A stretch of DNA of 64,000 bases, taken from the NCBI RefSeq assembly GCF_006124995.1, contig NZ_QEWN01000127.1, forward strand, positions 45,881-109,880, in the 5' to 3' direction. Of this stretch, positions 39,025-47,891 are shown piece after piece (position 1 is the stretch's first letter; each line of letters begins with the position of its first letter). The notes under the pieces are model-generated. The model saw only the letters and a list, made by a program, of their open reading frames with translations, did no database searches and was not told the DNA's origin. This stretch comes from Vibrio sp. Hep-1b-8. GTDB taxonomy: Bacteria; Pseudomonadota; Gammaproteobacteria; Enterobacterales; Vibrionaceae. Position numbers and translations under genes: made by a program.

Positions 39025-40779
39025 TCATTTTCTTGATAAATGTTTGTTCAAGTATTGGATTGCTTGCTCTTTACCCATGTACTTGCCTAGAGTTTTTGTC
39101 GGGACAGACGTTAGATCAACCACGATGAGTCCATCAAGGGCGTAGTTAAAGGCTGGGTCAACGTTAAAACAGACCAACTTACCATTCATGCCCAAATATT
39201 GTCTTAGCAATACGGGGAGCCCCATCCCTTGTTCTAGTCGATTAAGAACTTTTGACAGGATAGGGAGCTTAGACAGTGAACTTAGCATGTCAGGACGCCA
39301 GAATTCTTGCCCACTTTTTTCTAGAGGGCTTGTTGGAGCGACCAATTTAGCTTTGTCATTGTCGTAGTAGTGAACGGTCATCACGGATGCAATAAGCTGC
39401 CTCGCGACGGGACTGTAGTCATTGCTGATGCTGACCGGACCAAATAGATGCGTGTACTGAGGGTAGCGGTAAACAAACGCCGCAATCCCTTTCCACAGTA
39501 GTAGCAAGGAGTGTATATTACGCTGATATTGTTTAGCGACGACTGAACGGCCCAGTTCAATTGATTGCCCGAGGCTGCTTATAAATGCTTGATCGTATTT
39601 AAATAAGCTAGAAGAGTAGAGGGCGTCAATTCCTCCTTGTTGAATCAACTCATCGACTAATCCTAAACGATAGGCGCCAACAAGATCTCGCTTGACTCTG
39701 TTCCAAACGAACAATTGATAGTATTGGGTGTCAAAATGGTCTAGATCGCAACTTTTACCGCTCCCTTCTCCCACATCTCGAAAGCTTTCTTCTCGTACTC
39801 GTCCAATCTCTTGCATCATTCTCGGAATGGTTGGGGTTGGAGCACAATAGACATCGAAGTCTCCTTGTTCCAGTAGTTTGTACTGTTCGAGGGCTAACAG
39901 CTCGTGGTGTAATTGTTCTACCGGCACAGGCGCGATAATTGGCTCGAGAGTGCCATCTAAGGGAGTAAGAGGTCGCTTGTGGGTCACGCTACCCATTAGA
40001 TAGGTATTTAAACGAAAGTACTGGGCAATCTCTTCATCGTTAGCGAAGTCTTTGATCTCTGTGTACGGGATAGGATTGCCGACTGAAACTGAAACCGTTT
40101 TACCGGATTTATTCAGGAGTTCTCTTCCCAGCATGGCAGTTCTTAGTAGTGGGTGAATTCGCCCTGCCTGATAAAACAACTTGCTATTCATACCTTGGAT
40201 GAACAATGGAACGGTTGTCGCTTGTGCATGTTTGACAAATTTGGCGACTGACTTGCTCCAAGTTTTGTCGGTAATCTTATTCTCATTCGCTTGCCATGAA
40301 GAGACTTCTCCGGCAGGAAAGAGTATCAACACGCCTCCTTGTGAAAGGTGTTGATTTGCTTCTTGGATTGCTCGTCGGTTAGTTCGTTTGGCTTGTTCAC
40401 CACCAAATACATCGACGCCAATGAACAAATCATTAAGCTCAGGAATCCGTTTAAGTAACTCATTAGCAAGGACTTTGACATCTTTGCGCACTCTTGAAAC
40501 CAAAGATGCGAGGATGATGCCTTCAATACCACCAAATGGATGGTTGGCGACAATCAATACCGGGCCTTGACTGGGAATATTTTCAAGGCGGCCGTGATCC
40601 ACCTGATATTGAGTCCCTATACGAGTTAAGGCTTCGTTCATAAATTCAAAACTGTCCTCTGGCAGCGCTTCTTGCCGATAGAGTGAATCAAGTTTAGAAA
40701 GGCCTGTTGCCCATTCGATGACTAATTCGCCAATGCCAAATGGTGTTTTACGTGGTAATCGGAATGGACTATCAATCAT
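39025..40779 (-). CDS. olsF: bifunctional acyltransferase, OlsF-like
   Basis: About 584 aa, start at 40779 with GAGGAG upstream. The N-terminal half is a PlsC/LPLAT domain (VANHPFGGIEGIIL for the catalytic HX4E-type motif; ILFPAGEVSS); the C-terminal half is a GNAT-like hemolysin/OlsB-type domain (FDVYCAPTPTIPRMMQEIGRVREESF; LVGAYRLG; LFGPVSISNDY). This two-domain order matches OlsF proteins, which make ornithine lipids by N- and then O-acylation; the V. cholerae relative (VC0489, from memory) makes ornithine lipid. Last gene of a seven-gene operon. Product could also be another aminolipid. Confidence 0.85.
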   Translation of the reverse strand: MIDSPFRLPRKTPFGIGELVIEWATGLSKLDSLYRQEALPEDSFEFMNEALTRIGTQYQVDHGRLENIPSQGPVLIVANHPFGGIEGIILASLVSRVRKDVKVLANELLKRIPELNDLFIGVDVFGGEQAKRTNRRAIQEANQHLSQGGVLILFPAGEVSSWQANENKITDKTWSKSVAKFVKHAQATTVPLFIQGMNSKLFYQAGRIHPLLRTAMLGRELLNKSGKTVSVSVGNPIPYTEIKDFANDEEIAQYFRLNTYLMGSVTHKRPLTPLDGTLEPIIAPVPVEQLHHELLALEQYKLLEQGDFDVYCAPTPTIPRMMQEIGRVREESFRDVGEGSGKSCDLDHFDTQYYQLFVWNRVKRDLVGAYRLGLVDELIQQGGIDALYSSSLFKYDQAFISSLGQSIELGRSVVAKQYQRNIHSLLLLWKGIAAFVYRYPQYTHLFGPVSISNDYSPVARQLIASVMTVHYYDNDKAKLVAPTSPLEKSGQEFWRPDMLSSLSKLPILSKVLNRLEQGMGLPVLLRQYLGMNGKLVCFNVDPAFNYALDGLIVVDLTSVPTKTLGKYMGKEQAIQYLNKHLSRK

Positions 40780-40915
40780 ACTTAGCTCCTCGGGTAACAA
40801 GGCGGTGAGTAACGCTACCTTGGTCTTGTAGATCGCGTAGCAGGAGCAAGGCGGTAATCAGTTCAGCCAAAGCGATAAAGTTTGCTGGCATATGTCTCAA
40901 AGGGGGGAACGTCAT
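40772..40915 (-). CDS. 47-aa peptide between YHS and OlsF genes
   Basis: ATG at 40915 to TGA at 40772, 47 residues (start MTFPPLRHMPANFIALAEL, then a leucine-rich helix and basic end). It fills the gap between the YHS gene (11 bases away) and the acyltransferase gene, which it overlaps by eight bases, so it is likely translated. Function unknown; it may couple translation of the acyltransferase. Confidence 0.55.
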   Translation of the reverse strand: MTFPPLRHMPANFIALAELITALLLLRDLQDQGSVTHRLVTRGAKYD

Positions 40916-40926
40916 AGTAATCCGCC

Positions 40927-41367
40927 TTACTGTTTAATGAGGGTTGGCCAGTTTTGGTCAGCCGTTGAGATGTGACCAGCGCGATCGGCATCCCATAAGG
41001 CTTTTACTTCGGCGTTGTAGTTAAGGTAGAGCTTACCATTGATGATTGACCACTGATTTGGGTCAGAGGGTGCGAAGTCATTTTTTGCTGATACCGCCCA
41101 AGCGCAGTACCCGCCATATTGAGGAGCGTAAGCTTCTGGATCGGCAATAAAAGTGTCTAGGTTAGCTTGTGAAGAGAAGTACCAATCTGCACCTTTATAT
41201 TGGGTTTGCCATTTGCTGTCCCCTTTAATGGGCTTACCTTGAGTAAAATAAGCCACGGTGTCGTAGCCACTAACAGCCTTGTTGCTAAAGATGCCTGTAG
41301 ATACCTCATCTGCAGCGAATGAAGCAAAACTTAGTAAAAGAATAACTAGACCAAATAACTTTTTCAT
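40927..41367 (-). CDS. secreted YHS-domain protein
   Basis: A 146-aa protein with a signal peptide (KKLFGLVILLLSFASFAAD) and one YHS domain (VSGYDTVAYFTQGKP; YFSSQANLDTFIADPEAYAPQYGGYCAWA), including the cysteine in YGGYCAWA. YHS domains are thought to bind metal ions, often copper. It lies in the periplasm and is part of the seven-gene operon (start overlaps the NRDE gene stop by four bases). Function unknown. Confidence 0.88.
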   Translation of the reverse strand: MKKLFGLVILLLSFASFAADEVSTGIFSNKAVSGYDTVAYFTQGKPIKGDSKWQTQYKGADWYFSSQANLDTFIADPEAYAPQYGGYCAWAVSAKNDFAPSDPNQWSIINGKLYLNYNAEVKALWDADRAGHISTADQNWPTLIKQ

Positions 41368-42110
41368 TTAAAAACTCCTTGTTCGACAGTGTCATGCTTG
41401 AGGCAAGTAACACGGGTGTTAAAGTCCACGTTGCGAAGGTTGTCGATAGATTGGTAATGCATTTCTTGCTTGGTAGAAGACACGACAACGGAAGTAAAAC
41501 TTACCGTTCTGGCATCATTTCTTGCCATTAATGGTGAAAGATGAGGGCTGGTGGTGTCGTGGGTTAGATGAAATTCTTGACCCACTTGCTCAATAGGTAA
41601 TCGGGTAACTAAACGCTCAAACAATCTTCGGCGGTAGTCACGTGCTTGGGTAAAGTTCACTGCCGCGGAAACGATCGGAGCAACCGCGTGCGAACGGGTT
41701 AATCTTTCTCCATCCCATGTCCAAAGTACCGTTTCATTCGCAGTACGATGAGTGTCAAAAGAGACCAAAGTAAACGGGGCAAAGGAGCCTAGTCTCATGG
41801 ATAGAAGACGGTGATCAACTGACTGACTAGAACAGCAACTTGCAAGTTGCTTGATGACCAAGCCGCGGCTGGTCAAATTGCCGTTTGGCATCTTTCCTTG
41901 GTAAAAATTGAGCAGGCAGACGGTTAAACCATGCTCATTGGTTGAGATCCAGCTGCCACCACCGACAGGGTCAATGGGCATTAAGCAGCGAACGTCATCA
42001 ATCAATACACTTTGTGGTTCGATTGCTGGTAGGCGAGTTCGTTGTTCATCGCGGTTGAAACAAACCTCATAGTGCGTATTGCCGTGGTAAACCCAAGATA
42101 GTGTGCACAT
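41364..42110 (-). CDS. NRDE/TANGO2-family protein
   Basis: A 248-aa Ntn-hydrolase-like protein: Met-Cys start (MCTLSWVY), the NRDE motif as FNRDEQRTR, GGGSWISTNEHGLTVCLLN. The family includes eukaryotic TANGO2 and haem-trafficking proteins, but the bacterial role is unclear. It is in the middle of the operon, with a two-base gap from DinB and an overlap with YHS. Confidence 0.87.
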   Translation of the reverse strand: MCTLSWVYHGNTHYEVCFNRDEQRTRLPAIEPQSVLIDDVRCLMPIDPVGGGSWISTNEHGLTVCLLNFYQGKMPNGNLTSRGLVIKQLASCCSSQSVDHRLLSMRLGSFAPFTLVSFDTHRTANETVLWTWDGERLTRSHAVAPIVSAAVNFTQARDYRRRLFERLVTRLPIEQVGQEFHLTHDTTSPHLSPLMARNDARTVSFTSVVVSSTKQEMHYQSIDNLRNVDFNTRVTCLKHDTVEQGVFK

Positions 42111-42112
42111 AG

Positions 42113-42661
42113 TTATTGTGCCCTCTGATAGGTGGCAGTGGTTGGTGCGACACCAAAATGATCATCGGATTGCACACCGCGCAGTGAGGCGACGACTTTC
42201 GCCATGGCAAAGTGATGGGTTGCATGCAAAGCTGCAAAGGTAAGCTCGCGTACCAGCGTAGACGAAACCTCCTCAACGCTTGTTCGTGAAAGCATAACCT
42301 CTGTTTCAACGTTAACTGCCTGATTGAGCTCACTAGATGGCAATCCAAACAGCCATTCAATTAACTCACTAATCTCCTGCTTAGCCATCTCTATGCTGCG
42401 CTCAACCGTATGGCCTCGTCGACGAACATTGTAGTCAATGGATGTCGGTTCAAGTTTGATCGCCTGGAATAAATCGAGCCAATGGCGAAAGTGTTCACCG
42501 ATAGAACTGTTTACATGCGGATGAGCAATAAAAAGATAGTCATCGTCGCTGAGGGTTTCGAGAAATTCATAGCCTTGATTTAACGTTTCGATGCATCCCA
42601 TTACCGCGAGGGAAGGGTGTATCTGTGCGTCATTCTCTGAGCTTGTCGTTAGATTTTTCAT
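42113..42661 (-). CDS. DinB-like four-helix protein
   Basis: A 182-aa DinB-fold protein. The metal-binding histidines are visible in SSIGEHFRHWLDLF and in FAALHATHHFAMAKV, at the positions seen in thiol-dependent DinB/YfiT enzymes. It may be a metal-dependent transferase or hydrolase acting on a thiol or lipid-linked substrate; that is inference. Start has a good ribosome-binding site and it is 26 bases after the ATP-grasp gene. Confidence 0.82.
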   Translation of the reverse strand: MKNLTTSSENDAQIHPSLAVMGCIETLNQGYEFLETLSDDDYLFIAHPHVNSSIGEHFRHWLDLFQAIKLEPTSIDYNVRRRGHTVERSIEMAKQEISELIEWLFGLPSSELNQAVNVETEVMLSRTSVEEVSSTLVRELTFAALHATHHFAMAKVVASLRGVQSDDHFGVAPTTATYQRAQ

Positions 42662-42687
42662 CGTTTGCTCCTAAACTAGCAATTCAG

Positions 42688-43818
42688 TTAATCCGTCATT
42701 GGGTAGCGCTGTGTTAGCCGCTTTTCTTCTCTCCAAGCTTGAAGTAATGCGCCCAAGCTTGGTGTTTTGTGTCCCTGCTTTTTTTGCTTAGCCCCAATTT
42801 GATAGAGCAGACGATATTGAGTTAATAGCGTCGAAAAAATATCTTTTAGGCGGGTATCGCTATCCCAAATATGCGCAGCTTCGCTACTGGCACCATTGAT
42901 CTCTAAGATGTCGAAACATTCCCCATTCATTAATGCGTGAATATCTCTGAACTTGATATCGAGACGGCCGTAATTGAAACCCTCAAACTCAGTGAGAATC
43001 GTATCTAGCTGCTGCTCAAGTGCCGGCGTAATGAACTGATTACCATCACGAAAAATAGCGCCACGAGAATGGCTACCCGCAAACGCCAATTGGAATTGGT
43101 TGTTAGCTGGAATGACGAGGTCGAGGTGCTCACTGTGGCGTGGTAGGTAGAGATGCTGTAACTTGCCCGCTCTCGGACACTTATCAATCAATTGTTGTAG
43201 GGTCGATTGACCATCTCCAACCACATACGGTGAATATTTCAACGTAATCGAGATGATCCTGCCTTTGGTTTCACCGGGCTGTCTGACGTAAAAAACACCA
43301 GCTTCTGCGCTGTACGGTGACTTCTTCTGAAGTAGAAAGCGTCCGGAGAGAGGAAAGCTTTCGATGTAGTCTCTCAGTTGTTGATTGGAATGAATCAGCT
43401 TGACACCGACACCACGGCAACCCAGATCGGGTTTAGCCACCAGTGGATAGCTCAGGTTCGCCGCGTCGAGTTGCTGTAACGACTCATTTAGTAGGTCATC
43501 AGTGTGGTTTGAGGATTTGACCAAGGTAATAAAGGGCAAAATCCATTGATTCGCTGTCTCGCCTGCCGAGGTGAATATATCGTGTTTGGATTCTCCCACC
43601 ATGCCACTCAACTTAATCGCAGGGTTAGCAATAAGCGGCAGTGCCCAATCTCGGTGCGCCATACTTAACACGGCACTTTGGAGTACAACGGGAGTGTAGA
43701 AAAACCATGTGGGTAGGAATTCAAAAGGCGAGATAACTCGCTTTGGTTGCTCTAAAACGGGCATTCCCGCGTTGACCATTCCCTGCGGAATGACGTCAAG
43801 GTTAGCGAGCTCTATCAT
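42688..43818 (-). CDS. ATP-grasp family ligase-like protein
   Basis: A 376-aa protein with the ATP-grasp fold: SYPLVAKPDLGCRGVGVKLI (ATP-binding strand, Lys and glycine-rich loop, about 130-150), LLQKKSPYSAEAGVFYVRQ (second ATP contact), and metal-binding GRLDIKFRD and FDILEINGASSEAAHIWD. It would join a carboxylate to an amine or other nucleophile at the cost of ATP. The substrate is unknown. It overlaps the DedA gene by 17 bases. Its operon with the lipid acyltransferase suggests an aminolipid or envelope-related substrate. Confidence 0.83.
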   Translation of the reverse strand: MIELANLDVIPQGMVNAGMPVLEQPKRVISPFEFLPTWFFYTPVVLQSAVLSMAHRDWALPLIANPAIKLSGMVGESKHDIFTSAGETANQWILPFITLVKSSNHTDDLLNESLQQLDAANLSYPLVAKPDLGCRGVGVKLIHSNQQLRDYIESFPLSGRFLLQKKSPYSAEAGVFYVRQPGETKGRIISITLKYSPYVVGDGQSTLQQLIDKCPRAGKLQHLYLPRHSEHLDLVIPANNQFQLAFAGSHSRGAIFRDGNQFITPALEQQLDTILTEFEGFNYGRLDIKFRDIHALMNGECFDILEINGASSEAAHIWDSDTRLKDIFSTLLTQYRLLYQIGAKQKKQGHKTPSLGALLQAWREEKRLTQRYPMTD

Positions 43819-44203
43819 AGGTATCCCTTAATAGCGTTTTGGTTAGAAGTTTGTTTACAAGCACCATCAGCAAGCCTCCCAGTGGAATGAGCACCCAACC
43901 TGATTGGTGCTGTTGAAACCACTGCGCGTTACCAAGTTGGAAGAAAGAACCGAAAATAAGCACCGTCCATAAAGCGGTTGCTGTGAGTACGGCGAACAAG
44001 AATGTGGTTTTGGCTACACCAAGAAATCCACTTAATGTGAATCCGACGGTTCGTAATCCCGGAATGAATCGCACCAAAAATAGCGTCATGAACGCTCGTC
44101 GATGCAATATGTGTCGCAGACTTCTCGTCCGCTGATAACGGAACAAACGATAGCGAAGAAAACGAACTCTTTGTGCCATTTTGCCGATCATATCATCTGT
44201 CAT
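43802..44203 (-). CDS. DedA-family membrane protein, shortened at the N-terminus
   Basis: A 133-aa protein: it has the C-terminal DedA half (RAFMTLFLVRFIPGLRTVGFTLSGFLG, then two membrane helices) but not the N-terminal half of ordinary ~200-aa DedA proteins, so it may be another truncated gene; an ATG with GGGGA upstream is present, however, so it may be translated. DedA proteins are lipid flippases or scramblases. First gene of the seven-gene operon. Confidence 0.7.
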   Translation of the reverse strand: MTDDMIGKMAQRVRFLRYRLFRYQRTRSLRHILHRRAFMTLFLVRFIPGLRTVGFTLSGFLGVAKTTFLFAVLTATALWTVLIFGSFFQLGNAQWFQQHQSGWVLIPLGGLLMVLVNKLLTKTLLRDTYDRAR

Positions 44204-44549
44204 AACTGATCCCCATCAATCCTTAGCGCAAAACAGTGCCAACTAGAAATAACTTAGATAAGTCATTTCTAGGTAAAGTGGTCATAACATTCACAGAATT
44301 TCTAAATGCCACTCAGCTAAAGAAAGGGAGGAGTTAAGAAAAATTTCATCAATAGATGATAATTACTAAACGCTCTTGGAGACTAATCGGACTAAAGCGA
44401 GCTCTTTTATCCTAAAGATTTATCTGGGATGCTCAGTAAATCCTGATTGATTTAGCGCCTTATTCCGACGTGGTGGATGATATTGATTCTCAATATGTGA
44501 TTGTAATTCATTACATATGTAACTAATAAATCTAATAAAAACTTTATAT
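44204..44549. other. intergenic region before the DedA operon
   Basis: About 345 bases without a gene. It holds the operon promoter and two inverted repeats: an imperfect 30-base palindrome (44243-44272) and a perfect 19-base palindrome at its right edge (44548-44566). Confidence 0.5.
44243..44272. promoter_or_regulatory. 30-base palindrome, candidate operator
   Basis: CTAGAAAT...ATTTCTAG: 26 of 30 positions are symmetric (mismatches at positions 9 and 15 and their partners). It lies 40-70 bases upstream of the DedA gene start, where an operator could be. The regulator is unknown. Confidence 0.4.
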
Positions 44550-45064
44550 ATGAAGCTGCTTCATATTTTGCTGTTATGTTCTATTCGGGTAAGTCAAACG
44601 GTACTTTAGCCGCACAAGCAGCCTTTGTGACGCCTGATTTTCGATTTGATGCACCAGACTATGATGATACTGATGGTTGTGAATCAGCGGACTTTATAGG
44701 CAAAGACGTCGCAGACAAAATTGCCATCATCCAACGGGGTGGGTGTAGTTTTAGTACTAAGGTAGTCAATGCACAAAATGCGGGTGCAAAAGGCGTGATT
44801 GTCTTTAACCAAGGCAATGGAGAAGGTCGCACCAGCGTGGTGAATGGCACCTTGGGAGCGACGATACCTGCTTTTGGCGCGCGCTACGAATTAGGCAAAC
44901 AGTGGTACGACTTAAGCAAGACGACTGACTTGCCTGTTAGCCTTCAACTCAACGTACAAGATGACGTTGTTCTGACGCAGAATATCATCGCCGAAACAAA
45001 AGGTGGTGATGAGAATCAGGTGGTTATGTTAGGCGCTCACCTTGATTCTGTTCCTGAAGGTCCG
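44550..45064 (+). pseudogene. M28-type aminopeptidase fragment (PA domain), truncated at both ends
   Basis: From about 44576 the frame encodes a PA (protease-associated) domain: FYSGKSNGTLAAQAAFVTPD, IAIIQRGGCSFSTKVVNAQNAGAKGVIVFN; then the start of an M28 zinc peptidase, NIIAETKGGDENQVVMLGAHLDSVPEGP, with its first metal-binding His and Asp. The catalytic domain ends abruptly at about 45064, where the sequence becomes the convergent peptidase gene. The start is odd too: an out-of-frame ATG at 44550 would encode a signal-like MKLLHILLL, so a second junction may lie near 44573. The active form would be a secreted leucine-type aminopeptidase. Confidence 0.8.
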
Positions 45065-45896
45065 TTGGATAGACTTCTGTTGTCGTGCCATAAACACAGT
45101 TTGTCACGCCGCCACATAGCCCCAGCTTAACCATATGGTAGTTGATCACCCCGTGCTGAACGACAGCAGAACCAATGATTTCGCCTTTGTCGTCAGCAGG
45201 AGCAATATGAGTCACTTTTGCGACCGACTCAATCACCGCTGCCTGGAATTCCGGTTGAGGGTTTTCGGTGTCACCTACGGTGTAGAAACCATCTGGAATC
45301 ATACCTTCAATGTATTCAATACCATCGCGAGCTGCTAGAGCAGGGCGAAACTCGTCTTCATCGCTGTCTGTGGTTTCATGCAGGTCGATATGAACTAGGA
45401 TCTTGCCTTGGATAGAGGCGACTAGCGCCATCAGATTGGCGGATTCTTCCGCTGGGCTATCGGCATAGAATGAACGGTTAGGGTCGATAGCCAATGGATT
45501 CCAACGATTGATGGTTTCGTAACCCCACGGGCTGACACAAGGGGCGACGATAATATTGAAGTGCTGACTGTAAGTGGCCATTTTATCTGCGGCGAATTGG
45601 AGTGCACCGTGCACGCCACTGGTCTCGTAGCCATGTACACCACCAGTCACCAAAACGACGGGTTTCGATATGTCCCAATTCTTAGTTTTAATGCAAAAAA
45701 GCGGGTAGCGTTTAGGGTCATAAGAGAGCGCACCATATTGCTCGACATCAAATTGGTTTTTAAGAGCGAGAATCTTAGGGACGACTTGTTGCTGATATTC
45801 GCGTTTAATAGTGGTTTGTTGACGCCATGCGATTTTTTCCGCTTCGCCCCATTTTTGCCCAGGGGTTCCGATTGGATAAGTGTAAGTACTGCGCAT
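45064..45896 (-). pseudogene. M14-family zinc carboxypeptidase-like gene, C-terminus lost
   Basis: Start at 45896 (AAGGCAAGG upstream). A zinc M14/succinylglutamate-desuccinylase-like protein: VVLVTGGVHGYETSGVHGALQF (first zinc His and Glu), HIDLHETTDSDEDEFRP (third zinc ligand), and the catalytic TTTEVYP near its end. It runs into foreign sequence right after TEVYP; the last ~30-40 residues of the family are missing. It would remove an amino acid or acyl group from a small peptide in the cytoplasm. Confidence 0.82.
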
Positions 45897-46077
45897 TACC
45901 TTGCCTTTATTGTTATTGGAAAATTGCACCTAGGATAGAGTGCTGTAACCGTACAGGCAAATGTTCTATCGCTGAAATAAAAAGATTGACTGTGTGCTGA
46001 CGTCAATTGAGTTTGAGCTTTAGCGTTGCAGTGTTACATTTAGTTACATTGAACCTAATTTAATATGAGAAGAAACA

Positions 46078-46974
46078 ATGGCAGGTGCAAGTTTATTAAC
46101 GTTACTTGATGACATTGCGACGGTTTTAGATGACGTTGCTTTGATGTCTAAAGTGGCTGCCAAAAAAACGGCTGGCGTGCTTGGAGACGACCTCGCGCTC
46201 AATGCCCAGCAAGTGTCAGGGGTAGCGGCTGAGCGAGAAATTCCGGTAGTCTGGAGTGTGGCGAAAGGCTCGTTTCGCAACAAGCTGATACTGGTTCCAG
46301 CCGCGCTATTAATCAGCGCTTTCATCCCTTGGCTTATTATGCCTTTACTGCTAATTGGTGGTTTGTTTTTGTGCTACGAGGGCGCAGAAAAGATCATTGA
46401 GAAGTTCACCCATCAACCGAATGAAAGTGAAGATAAAACCATTGAAACGACGCTTTCTATCGAAGAGTATGAACGTAATAAGATCGCTGGAGCAATCCGT
46501 ACCGACTTTATTTTATCCGCCGAGATTATTGTCATTGCACTGGGTACGGTTCAGGGACAGTCAACGACAACTCAAATATTGGTTGTGAGCTTAATCGCTG
46601 TGCTTATGACGATAGGTGTCTACGGGCTAGTGGCTGGAATTGTAAAGCTCGATGATCTGGGTTTTTACCTAGAACGTTGCTCGCAAGGGCGAGGGCTTCG
46701 TTCCGCATTGGGGCGCGGATTGATCACTTTTGCACCAAAGTTAATGAAAGCATTGGCGGTGATAGGAACTGCGGCAATGTTTTTGGTTGGCGGTGGCATC
46801 GTTGTCCATAACGTTCCAGCCATTCACCACTGGATTGAACCCATTATCATGGACATCCCAAATCTGTCATTAGCAAAAGCGCTGTTTCCTTCATTGCTTA
46901 ACGGCTTGATTGGTGTGGTTTGTGGTCTTGTTGTTGTGGCGATATGGCACGTGATATCGAAGCTAAAACGTTAG
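46078..46974 (+). CDS. DUF808 inner-membrane protein, YedI-like
   Basis: A 298-aa membrane protein: N-terminal soluble part (AGASLLTLLDDIATVLDDVALMSKVAAKKTAGVLGDDLALNAQQV) followed by six to eight helices, with LLIGGLFLCYEGAEKIIEKF after the first. This matches the YedI/DUF808 family, whose function is unknown. Monocistronic, with a hairpin between it and the convergent FrnE gene. Confidence 0.9.
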   Translation: MAGASLLTLLDDIATVLDDVALMSKVAAKKTAGVLGDDLALNAQQVSGVAAEREIPVVWSVAKGSFRNKLILVPAALLISAFIPWLIMPLLLIGGLFLCYEGAEKIIEKFTHQPNESEDKTIETTLSIEEYERNKIAGAIRTDFILSAEIIVIALGTVQGQSTTTQILVVSLIAVLMTIGVYGLVAGIVKLDDLGFYLERCSQGRGLRSALGRGLITFAPKLMKALAVIGTAAMFLVGGGIVVHNVPAIHHWIEPIIMDIPNLSLAKALFPSLLNGLIGVVCGLVVVAIWHVISKLKR

Positions 46975-46988
46975 TCATCGATTTCTTC

Positions 46989-47009
46989 AGGGCTCGACAA
47001 TCGAGCCCT
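46989..47009. terminator. hairpin between convergent genes
   Basis: AGGGCTCGA/TCGAGCCCT, 9-bp perfect stem with a three-base loop, followed by ATTCT on the plus strand. It covers the very end of the FrnE gene and would stop transcripts from both sides. Confidence 0.65.
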
Positions 47010-47679
47010 ATTCTCCGATTTCGTCACCCTCTTTGCTTTCACCCTTGGTGATTTTCTCTAGTGCCGAAGTGAGCAGCTCGCTGGTTTGTGCTCCTGAAAT
47101 GAGATGCTTTCTATCAATGATAATTGCTGGAACTGCGTTAATCCCTGCTTCAAGCCACTGCTGCTCTGTTGACGCAACGGCTTGCGCCCAACTTTCATCA
47201 TTGAGGATGTTACCCGCCAGCTCGATATCTAGTCCTACGGACTGAGCACATTCAATCAACACTTGTGGATCGCTGACATCTTTTGCACCTGAGAAATAGG
47301 CTTCAAACAATGCCATTTCAAGTTCAAACTGTTTATTTTCACTCTGTGACCACATCAATAACTGATGTGCTTTACGGGTGTTGTAGATTTTCATCCCATC
47401 ATAAAAGTTAAACTTAAAACCCACTTCTCGGCCAAGCTGAGTAAGGGTCTCTCGTGCCGCAATACTGGCTTCTTCAGATATGCCATATTTTTCGTGTAAG
47501 TGCTCACGCAGGTTTTGGCCTTCGGTGCCCATTGCGGGATTCAATTCGAACGGATGCCAGTGGATCTCAGCTTCAATACTCTCACTGAGACTGGCAAGAG
47601 CATGCTCGAGTCGTTTGTAACCGATAATACACCATGGGCAAACGACATCTGAAACGATGTCTATTCGAATTTTGTTCAT
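47008..47679 (-). CDS. FrnE/DsbA-family thioredoxin-like protein
   Basis: A 223-aa protein of the FrnE/2-hydroxychromene-isomerase-like DsbA group. The CPWC redox motif is at residues 14-17 (DVVCPWCIIG); HWHPFELNPAMG and AVPAIIIDRKHLISGAQ (cis-Pro loop) follow. No signal peptide, so it acts in the cytoplasm, probably on protein thiols or glutathione adducts. Confidence 0.92.
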   Translation of the reverse strand: MNKIRIDIVSDVVCPWCIIGYKRLEHALASLSESIEAEIHWHPFELNPAMGTEGQNLREHLHEKYGISEEASIAARETLTQLGREVGFKFNFYDGMKIYNTRKAHQLLMWSQSENKQFELEMALFEAYFSGAKDVSDPQVLIECAQSVGLDIELAGNILNDESWAQAVASTEQQWLEAGINAVPAIIIDRKHLISGAQTSELLTSALEKITKGESKEGDEIGE

Positions 47680-47891
47680 CTCAACGTCCTTCTACTACTG
47701 CTATCAATAATTATAGAGAGCTTAATGATAAGATTTGAGCATTACTTCGCAATTTGAACAGCTCTACGCCCAGTTACTACTACGTTAAAAAATGGCTTGA
47801 GGCTGAAGTCGTGGCCTGTCCTGTTTTGATAGGATAGCGAAATCAATGATGACGCCTAGCTTGCACTAGGTATATTGTTAAGGAAATCGTG

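Noticed and set aside
44659..44850. Minus-strand frame inside the PA domain
   Set aside because: Antisense to a clear PA domain; no domain or ribosome-binding site.
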